DNA from: Liolophura sinensis
Taxonomy: Eukaryota > Mollusca > Polyplacophora > Chitonida > Chitonidae
Length of the DNA stretch: 64,000 bases
Assembly (NCBI RefSeq): GCF_032854445.1
Contig: NC_088295.1
Location: 19,269,385-19,333,384 of the forward strand
Direction: 5' to 3'
Below the pieces are notes generated by a model. That model was not told the DNA's origin and did not search any database. It worked only from the letters and a program-made list of their open reading frames with translations. The translations under genes were made by a program, and so were the position numbers. Shown here one piece after another: positions 42,717 to 56,600 of the stretch; positions within the stretch are counted from its first letter, which is position 1; each line of letters starts with the position of its first letter.

Positions 42717-44190
42717 CCCTACTTAAATCATTCAGATATCACTACGCACACAAATTCTACGACAGAATAGATGCAAGTACATAATTTATTTGCTTCCACA
42801 TTAAAACAGTAAAAAATCTGTCAGGATTGAAACCAAAATGAGGCCGGAAAGAACTGTGATTTGAATGTTTTGCGTGAAACTATTTATTCACGCGTAATAA
42901 TGAGTAAGGCGCCCAACCGCCCTCTCATTGTTCAGGGGCGATAAGCATTTAACACAGGGCGGTGCCCATGCATGCCGGAAAAATGGGATTCACTGATATG
43001 CAGCTGGAGACATGTAAGAGTAGTCAGAGTCAGACAAGCTGAAAAAGTGAATGTGACCGAGGTGGCGAAACTTTCCGTCTGTTTTCTTGACGTTAGCTCC
43101 ACCAAATGTCGGTACCACTTTGAGATTTGGAAAAAGTTAAACTTGTAGCTTATATAGCCTATATTGTACCCTATACATGTAGAAATACATGTAGGGCCCC
43201 TGGCTCACCATAGTCAGGGGATTGCTACACGCACCTGTATACGTTGATATAAGTTGACCCATGAGACACTGAAATTTTAGGCAGTAATATCCTTTGTAGA
43301 AATTTACCTTTTATGAATAAGTCTTTTCTTTCAGTTTTTCTCTACTATGGAAAGTTCAAACATTATAAACTAGTTACACACTGCAGATGCTCCCATCTTG
43401 ATGAATGGCTGCAGTGTTACAGGCCTATAAGCTCCTTTCCTGCTAGTCGCTGTTCCTACTTCGTGTATTAGCTGAATACTTTGGAGTTTGGAACGTTTAT
43501 ACATGTAGGCCTATATATAGGTATATATGTATGGCTTGTTCACTTATACAAGGCTATCCCATAGGCGTATATTTTAACGTTGAACGCAAAGGTAATACAT
43601 GTACAAAAATGAACTATATGTCAGATGAAATAGCATTAAACACTTACCAGGAGAATGTATGGTTTGTTTCTTTATTTTTAAAACCGAGTAAAATTAACGC
43701 TTTTGAAGCAGCGGGTTCAGTGTTGATCTTGTTGTAACCCATGCAGTGACTGTGTATCATTGTCTTCACATCCATGTTTTGTTCTTGAAATAGTTCGTTC
43801 AAGATCCGTTGGCGAATGTATTCATAGCTCAATATACGTGCACCCTGAATGAAGAAGTCCAGCAAAAGTCTTTGTGTCTAAATGACAAAAACATGATGTG
43901 ACTTCACAGCATGTACGGTATAACGATATGGTCAGGCGAAACTATGTATAGAATCCAATGTGTCTATTACGTTTTACTCGGATGAAAAATTATAAAATAA
44001 ATGGAATGGTAGCTTCACTGGCTAGTGGTCTTATGTACTTTATATGTAATTGTTTAATTAGTCTTTAATAAGTGTAGAATCCAGTCTGTAAAGGGGAATA
44101 TCCATCACGGAGAGTGACTTGTTTAGCATATCCAATTATCGATTGTCGAATTACCCATGACGAAAATTGTGCAAGAGGCATGTCATGAAT

Positions 44191-44192
<2 letters not shown>

Positions 44193-44260
<68 letters not shown>
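44193..44260 (+). repeat. TA then CA microsatellite
   Basis: About 25 TA units followed by about 8 CA units. Confidence 0.95.
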
Positions 44261-44994
44261 TGGCATACAGTTTCCTGTCAGGTGATATTAATAATCCATA
44301 TACATCATTATTGATCTTGTGACGTATAATGTTTTAATTAATTGTGTCTTTTACACCAATGAAATAAATAAATAAATAAATAAGAACAGCGCTGAATGTT
44401 TGTCCAACTATATGACACGTTCCGAATCGGTAAAGTTCTTATAGTTCAATCAGTGTATGTTGTACATTCCATGTAGATATTGTGGGTATATATTCTAATC
44501 CAGTGGTAATACATGCTTCGTAGATCAAGGGCGTTTAGGCAATCTACATATAGCCTACGGACGATCTCTTATGTCATGTAATGACCCCCTTCGAAGGCCA
44601 GCGCTAAATATTGTTCTGAATTTCCCAGTTTGGTATATTTTGCGACACGTTTGTAAACACAATACTTCTCGAATTCTTTATCCCAGGTTTTGAACCTTGG
44701 CTAACGAAACATTGGAGCTAATTGGACTCAGAAAAGACGATCTCGTCATATAACCCACTTTTCTGAGTCGAATAAGCTTCATTGTATAACTCAGATTTTG
44801 AATCAGTTGACCCAAACTTTTCTCTCAGTGCATGTATTCAGACTATTTGTCTTCATATCATAAACACTATTTCTATTATTGTACACGTTGATCCATTTTG
44901 GTATTGTTCCCGTGGCCATTTTCGCATACACTGCATTCGTAATGTTGAGACTCTGACATATGTGCATTGTCCTATAAGCCTGTACATTGATTTA

Positions 44995-45126
44995 TTTATT
45001 TATCTATTTGATTGGTGTTTTATGCCGCACTCAAGAATATTTCACTTATTATAGTGGAAGACACCGCGCAGAGCCCGGGGAAACCCATGACCTTCCGCAG
45101 GTTGTTGTCAGACCTTAATCCCACGT
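44995..45126 (-). mobile_element. SINE family A, truncated, with 18-bp target-site duplication
   Basis: Flanked by agcctgtacattgattta (44977-44994) and agcctatacattgattta (45127-45144), which differ at one base. The body has ggtgttttatgccgcactca and agcccggggaaacccatgac and stops before the tRNA head. Confidence 0.9.
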
Positions 45127-46077
45127 AGCCTATACATTGATTTACGATGTTAAGACTCTGATAGGCAGTGTCTTATATATGTGCATACATTCATTACGTA
45201 TCAAATGAATTGCATTTTGTTGGTCAGACTCAATGATTATAAACATGCATATGTATGTCAAGAAATAAATCCAGTACTCGATATTACGTCTTAGATTTCG
45301 CCTAGTCGATACCGCATCTGTGTCCAAGAATTACGGTGATATAGTCCGGTATAATTATGGATTGCCAGGTGCATGCATGTATTACACGATGCTGTTCATG
45401 TGCATTCATCATAAAGGGGTCACCAAGCGTAAGAATTCCGCGCTGACTATAGGCCTAATGCGAGAATCTTTTATGCAGGGACTGCTACACAGACATATTA
45501 GTTCTTCGTGATGTTATGCATAAACCTTTATGCCTATGTATTACATCACATCAGAAGTATGTAACATGTAGGTTCCTTATTTTACTTTTGTAAATACTAG
45601 CCCGCGTTATAACTGCGGCATATGGCATTAAGAATCATCTAATTTCAAAGAGCTGCAAGGCTGACAATGACTGTACCAAACACATGGGGTGTGTATAGCT
45701 ATATATACTGAGGCTTAAGCCTCCCTGTTCTTTTGGCATAACAGTGGCTTTAATTTAAGCCTGTACACAAATTTATAATAATATCCCCATCTGCTTAGGC
45801 CTACATGACCTCAGTGTATTATACAAACTTCTCCATCGTAGGCATACATTCTACACTGAATTAGTGTCCTCCATGAATAAGTAAAAACAACTCGAATGCG
45901 GTATAATGTATTCCCAAACTTTTCGTCCATGATGCCTGCACGTGTAATTGGGCAAAGTACATCCTGCAGTGACTCATAATTATGTCATACACACATACGT
46001 ACATACATAGCTGGAACAGTCATGCGTAACTGTCGCGCAGGAGTATTTATATACCCATGTTTGGGGCTAACTTTATT

Positions 46078-46150
46078 TGATTGTCGTCCTCATACGACGA
46101 AAAAAAAATTGTTTAGTACGACGGAAATCCCCAATTAAGCATATAACCAT
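46078..46150 (+). mobile_element. SINE family B/C tail fragment
   Basis: Reads gattgtcgtcctcatacgac and ttgtttagtacgacggaa, then ccccaattaagcatata. Only the 3' end is present. Confidence 0.55.
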
Positions 46151-48517
46151 TCACTTGGTCGTGGAAATGTGTAGGCCTACTGTAAACCTATCTGAATCCG
46201 AATATGCACGCTTAGGCGTACATAGACACACGGTGAAAATCACCTGACATGCCTGAGATGTGAAAGCGAGGCTCTAATGACACACATTCACGCTTGGGTG
46301 TTTCTTAGTTGCCAGGTGTATGCTATATGCGCCGGGACTTCTTTCAGCGCTGTGTGCGTGGTTTCCCCTGACTAACTTTGATTTTGTAGTGTACATGCAT
46401 ACAGTGTACCTCCACCGCTCCGCAGTGGAAAACCACCGGGTACGCGCTTTCAGTCTATAAATAAACACATACGTATTTAGATCATGTGCAATTTCAAGTA
46501 TAAGTCTTGAAATAGTAACCTATATGTCTTTTGTTACAACTGTTGCCTGTAAAAACGAATTTACTTATCTCTTGTCATGGTATCCTGGGTATACATGTGC
46601 ACAAAGCTCAAACATTTTATAGCCTTCAAGTAAGCTACGAATGTATTTTCTTTCAGTCTGAATGGTCTTTGTTTCAACATTTATATCTGACCTACATTCA
46701 GTGTCTACTCAAAGCAATTTATAAATGTATGCTATAGTACTGTAAAATGACATACTATAATGATAGGAAATTAAGTATCATGATGACAGATTTATTTGTA
46801 CATACACACAAATAGAGATATAGTTTGTCTACATATACAGTTTTGACCGTCAAGTTCACGGATGGACAGAGAGAGGTAGAAGAGATATTGTTGGAAAGAA
46901 GAAATCTAAGACACTTGAACAAAGTAAACTTCCTGCAAGGACACATGAACAGATCTCAGATGTAGGCTTACATTTTTTCTTTCTCACCATAAACAAGTTT
47001 TTCAGAGAGCATTAAATCAATATACATAACATTGCACTGGTACCATATTGGTGCGATAATATATATCGGTATATGAGAATATGATTAACTTGATTATACC
47101 GACGAATGTCTACGTGTGTGATCTCAATAACTACATGTTCTACGCACATGTAGACAAGGAATTCCTGCACAGGCCTTGATATATATCAGACAATACAAAA
47201 CATATTTTTGGACAAACTAATTAGTGTACACAATATGATATAAAGGCCGCCTTTGTCTCCATGGTAATCGCACTTGTTGATCTAGGCAGTCAGTTTATTG
47301 ACGTACAATTGTAATACTCCGACCTTAAAAAGTGAATTCACATGCTCGTTTAGGCCGATGGGGCCTTGCTTAGGCCGCGGCAACACTGCGATTGTCAATC
47401 GACACGACCCGTCGAATTCGACGAGTCGACACGACAAATCGCATGGGCTTTACAAAAAGCGATCGACGATCATGTGTGGTGATTTGCTCAGCTACGTATG
47501 TTTCGCTAGTGTATGGTCTTTAATCCATTGAAAACAGCGGACACACCGCGCTGAAGCGATTCCTGCATCGATCGGCCTTCTGCGCTGAATTGAAGGATTT
47601 TTCGCAGGATAAATTCGTTCCGTAGTTACTCAGTGGCAGGACACGGAAAACTGACAGGACAGAATTGATTGTACTGTTTGAATGAACATGCAGTCACATT
47701 CATATCCGACATTGTGTTGTGTTTCAGTTATAACTGCACACTCATGACATTTTTCGTATTCACCTCAGCTGTCCATTATTATGCTGTGTGTATACTTTGA
47801 AAGACTTCAGCACAAAGACTTATGAAGTTGCATGAAGTTTTAGCGAAAAAAAACTTAAGGAAAATCTTCATGATGCCAAAAAATATAAATTAGAAAAGGA
47901 AATCTTCATGAAGCAAAAACTATAAATTATTCACTGTGTTGAATTTCTTAAATGTTATGAAACCAGGTCTTAATTCTTCACGTATAAGAATCCTTTCTAT
48001 GAGCACAATTTAATTGTGGTCACCTCAATAAAGATTTCACCACACATTTCTGTATATATCGGTTTTCCTAAGTTCCTTGTCGTAAACAGCTAAGAGCCCA
48101 AATATCACAGGAATAAATCATGCACGTGGCCTAAAGGTATATGACCAGTTATAATTAACACACTTGAAAACACTGGTGTCCAGATATAGTTACTGCTTTT
48201 AATTACAAAGATCATAACCTGCTTACACAGTACATTACCGGAAGGGCTTCTGAGAAATGTAATAATCATGACTTCAAACCCACCCAACTCAGTAGATTTA
48301 CTTCCACATCTGGTCTTCAGCCAACCGCCCGGCTGACGAGGATTTTAGAAATATACAAGTTCTTGACTCTCCCCCTGCAGTGTTACACGTTCCAGCGTGC
48401 GCATGCATAGCCACATGTTTATCCAACGTCATCATCGTGTCTTTTGTGTTCTTACTTTAATTGTGGTTGGTGTGTATTTCGTGGAATGGTATTAGATCTC
48501 TGCTAGCATGGATAATC

Positions 48518-48543
48518 ACCGACCCCCCCCCCCCCCCCCCCAC
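48518..48543. repeat. Poly-C tract
   Basis: About 18-20 consecutive C. Confidence 0.85.
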
Positions 48544-48729
48544 CAAAGTTTGATGCGTTAGGCCACCTTAGATTATGATATGGCTTCCATCACTGGTGAA
48601 GTTATTTCTGAATATTTTCTATACGTAATTTCTTGTTTTGGAGAAGTGGGCATATGCATATCCATCTGAACTTTCCTGCAAGACTTCAAAGATTTGTCAA
48701 CAGTTATAAATAGGTGTACGATACATATT

Positions 48730-48925
48730 TCTCTATTTATTCGATTGCTGTTTTACGCCGTACTCAAGAATACTTCATTTATACGATGGGAGCAAGCATT
48801 GTGGTGGTGGAAACCGGACAGAGCCCGGGGGAAACCCACCAGTATCCGCAGGTTGCTTCCAACGCAGACCTTCCCACGTACAGCCGGAGAGGAAGCCACC
48901 ATGATTTGGACTTGAACTCACAGCA
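48730..48925 (-). mobile_element. SINE family A with 14-bp target-site duplication
   Basis: Flanked by gtacgatacatatt at 48716-48729 and 48926-48939. The body has ctgttttacgccgtactcaa, gagcccgggggaaacccacc and ggagaggaagccaccatgat. The head ends in gacttgaactcacagca. Confidence 0.93.
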
Positions 48926-49393
48926 GTACGATACATATTAAATTCGGACAACTTAAATCTTTACCTACAACATGACCGCTGAACTATCAGGCGTCTTCTG
49001 TGGCATGTTCTTAACACTACGTTCATCCAATCAGCCCATCTGTTATATTGCAATCACCATATCGCAATCACCATGCGGCATGAAAACATTCATATCCAAC
49101 GCAACCACCTTCGTCTTTTCCATTGCCGTGAGATGTTCAATTAAGGACGTTTTTGAATCAACACGATGTTAAAAGCTTTTTTCAAAGTGTAATGTATGCC
49201 AACATTGTTCAGTGGTAACCTACAGAAAGCTGTACGATAACTGTGTAGTGCTTCAAAATATATAACAAAATATATATAATCCATTCAAATACCATAATGC
49301 TGCATGATACCATAAAATGATCATCACTTGTGCACGGTCGGCTCATAGACCCGGGAGATTGTGATCAATCTGCAAACAAAGCTTCATTCTTGT

Positions 49394-49432
49394 GAACACG
49401 ACGTAAAGCAGCAATCAAATAAATAAATCAAT
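49394..49432 (+). mobile_element. SINE family A tail fragment
   Basis: gaacacgacgtaaagcagca then atcaaataaataaatc matches the family tail only. Confidence 0.45.
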
Positions 49433-50299
49433 TTAAGCAACCAATTCAACTCAGACGTTTTGATTCCCGTTCTCCAAAAAGTGGATAAAGTCGCGATCCA
49501 GCTTGTATTTTCAGGATTGCTGTAACTGTAGCCTAAGTTCTGTGATGACATTGTGATGTATAACTGAACAATGAAAATGGATGAGCCAATCAAGAAAGAT
49601 GTTCTATGATGTATCACCTTGGGCTTCCAGTGCGAGAATGAATCACAATTAAACGTGACAGTGAAACTCACTGCAGAAATGATAATGGTTTAGTAGGCTA
49701 GGTTATTTCCGCACAAACGACTTGAACGCGCGTTTTCCAAGCATAACTATCCATAATCCATAAGGAGTCCTGCTCCTTACTACATGGTCAAAAGATGAAG
49801 ACAGTGCTCATCACTATATCAAACAAAAGTTCTGTAAGCTCCCTTTCCGCCATGAACTTTTCTTGATATCTTTAACCATTACTACACCAATGAGAAATCT
49901 TTCTGCGAGACAAGTTCTGTGTATGGGTAACATGCCCACATGGCCATGGGCATGAAATAAATATGATTTCACAAGGACTATACCTACACTAATGTTCAAG
50001 GTGAGTGAGACTGAGGACGAGATGAAAACATTGACTCTTCTACACGCATGTATGTTCAAAATAGAACTCAGCCGCTGGACTTCATTTTGCAGAAACTAGG
50101 TTATACCTTGCTCAAACTTGTCCGTTTCAAGAAATCGAGGCTACGGTCATTTAGTTGAAAAGGCATTTATGATTCAGGCACTTTCTCTTGATTGACTTTT
50201 TGAACTCACTTGTATATATGACGGAGGTCAGTATGAGTGGAGGAAACCGGTGTGCCACGGACTCGCTCTTTTGTCATCAGCCACATTCTTCTGATAATG

Positions 50300-53200
50300 C
50301 TAATAGCCTGAGCAATTTAGGTACAGATATGTAACATCAAGCTAACATTTTTTCTTTCTTAGACTTTCTCTTGATCTCCCAAAACACCGTTGAGGATAGA
50401 TAAACAAAAATAAACACAGAACTCTGACAAATACATGTTATAAATGCCTGTTTTATTCCTTGCCATGTCCAGATGATTGAATCACCTATCACAATGACCC
50501 TACTATTTGCTTGGCTCTGAGGTGAGCAGCAAACCTGCCTGTAAATACATGGTTCTAACTTCTCGGCTTGGCCAGTCATACTGGAGAGACTTGCTGTGCC
50601 TGTTCTACACAGGCAGCGATGGGGAGATCCACTGCCCACTAATTAGACACTACATGTTCATCTCCATCTAAGCCATATATACAGATTTAATACCAAGTTT
50701 GCCCATTAAGCGCGTCGTAATTGATCCAACATTTACATACATGATCAAATTTGAAACAAATGACGTAGTTTTGTGTTTGCCTTCATACAGACAAGATGTC
50801 AAAATGGAGAAAAACCAAAACAAGTAAACCCAAACTGGGCAAAAAAGTCACAGTGTAAGCCTTAATATTTTACAACTTTTAAGAAAAAACAAGCAAAATG
50901 TGCAGAAGAAATGAAAATGACACGAAAGGCTAAAAACTCAAATATCTGAGCTCTTTTCTGTTGGCATGAAATGAGCACATGGAGTTTTCAATGGGTTACA
51001 TTGGGGGAATGACTCTGCATGCAACTTTTAACATCTCTTAAACACTGTAATTGTAAATGTGAATCTCTTGCCCAATGCAGCATTATTCAAAACCTTCATG
51101 TGTTCACCTGTCTTCATTCAGTAATTTACTTGTATTTTTTCCTATCACGATTTGAATATTCCTACAGAATGCAGTCAATCCTTAAAATTTCCACACTACT
51201 TCAATCCATCCACTTCTCCATGTATTTACATGCATATATCATTAGCAATCATGAATGCCCCAAGGCCTCACAAAAAACATGATTTCCTGCTACCATGAAA
51301 GAACAATGTAGTAAAATTTTGATACTTAGATCAATGCACTTATTTCCTGAACTGAAACATATTCAAGAGCTTTTATGGTTGAAAACATTTCAAAGTTTAG
51401 AAAAATCCAAGGTTTAACCTGTTGGTGATATCTAATCAACATCAGATATTGGCAAATAACCTGGTAGCAAATGTATAATAAATTAAAATGTATAATTGCT
51501 AACAGAATTATGTGGACAAATGACAAGGAATGCAACGTGTTTTTGTGCTCTGACATCAATGTCTCACAGATGTAAATGTCTCACAGATGTAAATGTGTCA
51601 AAGGTGTAAATGCAAGGTGCAAATGTCTCACCAAAAACATGACAGAGTATAAACAAGACAATGTTTGCGACATGCGTGTGCTCCCAACAATAGCTGTAAA
51701 AACGATATCAGCATTAAAGATTTATTTATCTGAAAGAAATTAGCTTAACTTAACTTGACTTTAAAGAACTGATATTAAGGTAAAATAAATCAACACAACA
51801 TGTGCACAAAATCTTGCTTGCACACTGTTTTGTTGAAAATGAACAAACATTGGGTGTAACTTCTTCTTGCACAAAGATGTTCAGGGTGATAATGGAGATG
51901 AAAAGGGCATAAAACCTTTGGGAGAACATAGCATTCTATAAAACATAGCTAATATATATATCAAAATAGCCTTTGGAAACTGGATGAAAAATTTTCCATG
52001 AATTTTGCAAGCTAGAAATACAATTTTGGCCCATGCTAGCACTTATACATGCTTATTAGGGTTACCGCTAAAAAGTCCAATGGCTCATCATGGATGGTTA
52101 ACAATACTCAATCAGCCCTATACACAGTACATCAGCCACACAAATCTTTCAGAAAACATTTGTGTTCCATATCTAGCAATTTCTGTAAACTGAACATCAA
52201 ATTAAGAAAAATAAAAATAAAATGGTGATGTGCTTGTAAAAGTGTAGGAGTATAAGTATGAGAAACATGGGACAACTGTATCCTCATAATCATGAATCAC
52301 ACAGCATACACAGCAGCTGGTAATACCCCATTCAGAAATGCCACACAACAGGCTGACAAATGTTTTAGGATAATTTTCAGTCAACATATGTAGAATTTCA
52401 TGTTATTTTGAGGTTACTTGCAAAGACGTATCATTTTCGTGTGATCCATGTGATATAGGATTTAATTACAGCGTGTCAAGCTGGAAAATGATCAGGTTAT
52501 CAAGAAATGTGAATGTAGATGAATGATGATTAAGGACATGTCAAACCATAAAAACCATCTGAGGTCAAAACACTGGAGATCTCTCAAGGGAGATTACTCT
52601 CAGTAACCTTAAAACTTGATATGATTCTCAGATGTCATTAACATCTGCATTGAACCATAAGAGATCTTTGACAACCTTAGCTTATTACAGATGAGAAGGA
52701 CAGACCAACAGAGCTCATTTCTCTGAAGAGTCTAGTGTCAAAAGTTTGGTAATGGCTATAAAATATTAGCGTGTATATTAATTCACGTGGTTTGGACAGA
52801 AATGAAATGATACTGTTTGTAGTAGGTTATCTTTGTGAGGCAGTGCTGTACAGGCTTACAAGGCCATTTTGGTCCTCCAGTCAGACAGTGAGGCTCATGG
52901 GGGCAGCTGATTAGCAGACTGAGCCTAATAATTTACAACAGCTAACAAACTTAATAGGACAAAGCCAGATAAATTAAACACACAACAATAAATACATGTA
53001 TACCATTTGGGTATGTACATGGATGGAGAGCAGGAAACTTGTTTAACAAGTTAGAGTCTGCAGACACATTCTTAGCCATAACAGGAACATTTCAACAAGG
53101 CCAGACAAAACATAAGCAATCATGATCACGGCAGTTGACCCTGGGAATTCCCCTCCCTGTTCTGTGTTCAGAGTGTTAAGGCACATCACATGTAGTCACA

Positions 53201-53578
53201 GTCTTTCACCTGTTGGCTCTCTACACCTAGCTTGGTATCAGTCACTGGCAGTGGGACATTTTTCCCCCAAACCTATAACAGGACAAATTCTGTACTTATG
53301 TAACAGACTCGTTTAAACAGCCAACATGTTAAGAACACTCCATTTGAGTCTGGCTTACACCTGGAGATGTTACATGCACTAATGACTTACTAGATACAAC
53401 ACAGCTCAATAGTTAGCTGGTTGTGCAACATTTTGTAAAGCAGACACCAATCACTTTTTGTATGGCTCTGAGCATCTGGTTAACTGGGTAATTACACCAA
53501 CATAGTCAAGGTGTTTGAGAAATGTCCCCAATCCTGTCTAAGCGCTTTCCCCAGGGAAACTGCAGACCCAGACTCCTC
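50300..53578 (-). other. Probable 3' UTR and downstream flank of the DLG5-like gene
   Basis: No other gene recognised. Minus-strand poly(A) candidates are ATTAAA near 52460, AATAAA at 51721-51726 and AATAAA near 50452. Which one is used cannot be told. Contains an 18-bp tandem repeat near 51560-51635. Confidence 0.35.
51560..51635 (+). repeat. 18-bp short tandem repeat
   Basis: Three to four copies of aatgtctcacagatgtaa. Confidence 0.8.
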
Positions 53579-53670
53579 TCACAAAGCTCCAGCCGTAACC
53601 CAGATGGTTTTTTGTTGTTCTGCTGAGATCACCCTCTTGATCTGAGTACACATCTCTGCAAGGTTTCCAC
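53579..53670 (-). CDS. DLG5: DLG5-like last exon
   Basis: Acceptor tatccaag, phase 1. Codes GNLAEMCTQIKRVISAEQQ and KTIWVTAGAL, with stop TGA. The C-terminal WVxAxxL resembles the hydrophobic end of DLG5. Confidence 0.93.
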
Positions 53671-56600
53671 CTTGGATAATTGCTGTTGAAAAACAGGCAG
53701 AATAACTTATAACTCGCTCCAGTACAAAACCAATTTTTTTCTAGCTTCTTTGGTTGAAACATTTACAAAATAATGTTAATCCAAGGCTCGTGATTACAGA
53801 ACTTTGTGCATAATTTTTAATAACTTTTTAAGTACATCACACAAGTTTTTATTGACAATAACTGAATTGCCATTCACAGAAAAGGAAATGAGAAAAGTTC
53901 AGAGAAAGAAAGACAACTAATTCAACAGTATACTATAAACTTACTTCACCGTTGTACGCCATACAAAAAACATGCTTACAAGCAAGACAAGATAACTTTC
54001 TGCGATCATATACAGAAGCAGCACTTCAGTTTTACAGTCCATATCAGTCTTCTCACAACACAGCGAATTCTGTTTCTCTCAAGTTAAGGATTGAAATCGT
54101 GCATACCTGTGAACAGATGTCTGTACTCCTGTTCTAATTTCTGGTACTGGTCAAACAAGTCTTTGGCTGACCTATTGCTGACTCTCTCCGATAAGAACTG
54201 GACATCACGGATATCTCTGCAAAGATATACTCGCAGTCAATAAGACCGACAAAACATATCACTATCATCCATGAGAAGCTTTAATATATTATTTAAGTTC
54301 AACTTTTTTTACAGAATACAATGATTTCAGGAATACTTTATACACAAAGTGGCAAAGGTCAAATGTTTTTATAACTACCGTTACTTTTTTTTGGCTTTAA
54401 GATTTAAGGATATATTAAGGTACGTGTAGTATTATAAGTTACATGGGAGGACACAAATGGAGTAACACCGGACAGACTTGTCACTTACCTGATTTGTTTG
54501 GCAGACTTGTGACGACAGAAAAGCACGATGGGATAGATCTTCTGTTGGCGAAGTCGCTCCACTGCAGCTGGGGTTACATTGAGCAAGCAATGACATTTCT
54601 ACAAGGGCATAAAATCATTGAAAAAATAAAATACTAAATACAAAAACATACTTACACACATGTATTTGGCAGATATTTATAAACTCAAAATTATTTGAAC
54701 TCAAAAGTGTTTGAAGGCCAAATTTGTATAAAATATACATTGGATCAGAAAATACCTGTGGCATGTTCTTAACACTACGTTCATCATGTGCAGTGTCCAG
54801 CACATGCCTACCCTATATGTGAAGTGATGTGTTGTAAATCACCTATCTTTTGGACTGTTTCCGCAATTATTTGGTAAATGAAAAACACAACCTACATGTA
54901 CAATACACAATTTTTTTCAGTGCAAAATTTTCTGAGGAAGTCAATTGAAGAGCTAAATATAGTGTGTATCCATGATAATTTAGGCACCACGAATGGCTAA
55001 TTTATTATATTAGAACAGCTTTCTGCCAGAACTTACATCATCTCCGGTTGTCCGGGAATGCAGAAATGATTTTACATTTTCACTGACACTAATAAACGTC
55101 TTCCAAAAACATGAAAGCTTAACTCGGAAGTCATGCATTAGGCTAGATCACATTTTTACTGGCTTGAAGGAGAGAGAGTTAGACTAGCAAAAGATCATTC
55201 ACTAATACTTTTCTCGTCTCCACACCTGCCTTTCCAGGTAAGCAAACTGAAGATACATTGTGTCATGCTTATAGCTAGCGTGTAGGCAAAGGCTAAGGTG
55301 TCATTAAATGGTCTAAACGAGACTAGATGTACAGACCGATCAAGATCCGCGTAAGATGTGATCAAGAAGGTGCCAACATCCTTGCATGTGCTGCCCTCAT
55401 GGCCGTAAGATCCGTGTAGTATCCGCCTCACATCCGATCAAGATGCGTGTAGGATGGGCGGATGATAGGTGTAGAGTATGTCATTAGGATTGGGTAGTAC
55501 TGTATTGTGGCAGTGGTAACAGCCCTCCATCTAAAAAGGCCTCACCTTATCACATACAGCCTGGACAGCCGAGACTGTTATACATTCATAGTGGTCATCT
55601 CTCTTCCAGTAATCAACAAACTGACCAGTAGTCACTGCTGTCTCCACGGCCTGAGCAGACATCTCAGCTGAAAGCATCAAGAAAAATAAACATCTGGAAA
55701 AACGTGTAAGGGGAAGTAACAAAGAAGACCAAAGAGTTACTCTCTAAAAGTACACCAGCAGGGCTGAGATTGGGCGTACTCAAGACAAAATTGAGGCTGT
55801 ATTCAAAACATGTTCAGCGAATGCAGTAACTTATCCAAGGCAGACTGACCAATCAGAAGGCTAGAACTTTCTCTGAATTGTGATAAATAACAATGGACAC
55901 TCTAAAGTAACAGTGAAGCGTCCATTTATAACAGACATGTGATTGCTTTTCTTGTTTTCTTTTTAACTGAACATACTCAAGATTTGTATTACACAATGGG
56001 AGCCAGTATACTATACATGTAGCAAAAAAAAAAAATTGGAGTGAAACTGGAGTAAACCACCACCTTTAGTAGCAGGATACACTGGCAAGTTTTTCCACTT
56101 GTCATATATGTCAAATTTGTGAAAGCCTCGTGTGAACTTCATGTAAGGCTACAGGGAAAGCATCATTGACCATTTATTGGTTCAAAGAACATGTTCGTGA
56201 ATGGCACTGAACCATGTCTTGGTTGACTGAAAGGCAAGCACCTTAACCACTTGGCCACGACCTGCTCCCTCCACCCATGCAAAGACAACATGGGGTCAGT
56301 CAGCTGATACTCACTTGTAGGACAGGAGCAGTACTTGTCTGGGGACTCAGAGGTCAACTTCAAAATGATGGGCTCAGCCAAAGGGGCTAGCACAATCACA
56401 GGCCGAATCAGAGTGTCTGTAACACACAGGCTTTGGGTCACACATACGCATTTACACAGGTCAATAATGAACCTTCACAATGTAACAACTGAATTCCATA
56501 TTGCATCCAGTCTACATGCAGGCACTATTCACATTTTTGGATACTTTAAGTAGATATAAAATAAATCAACTACTTTTCCAAGAAAAAGAGTTTCACAAAA

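Larger units (their letters stand above)
42720..50300. other. Intergenic region between cyclophilin 2 and the DLG5-like gene
   Basis: No gene recognised. Contains the TA/CA microsatellite, SINE copies, poly-C tract and palindrome listed separately. The remaining sequence is AT-rich, with only short chance open frames. Confidence 0.5.

Noticed and set aside
56200-56276. Genuine tRNA gene on the minus strand
   Set aside because: A and B boxes are present, but the acceptor and anticodon stems do not pair, so it is called a SINE head.
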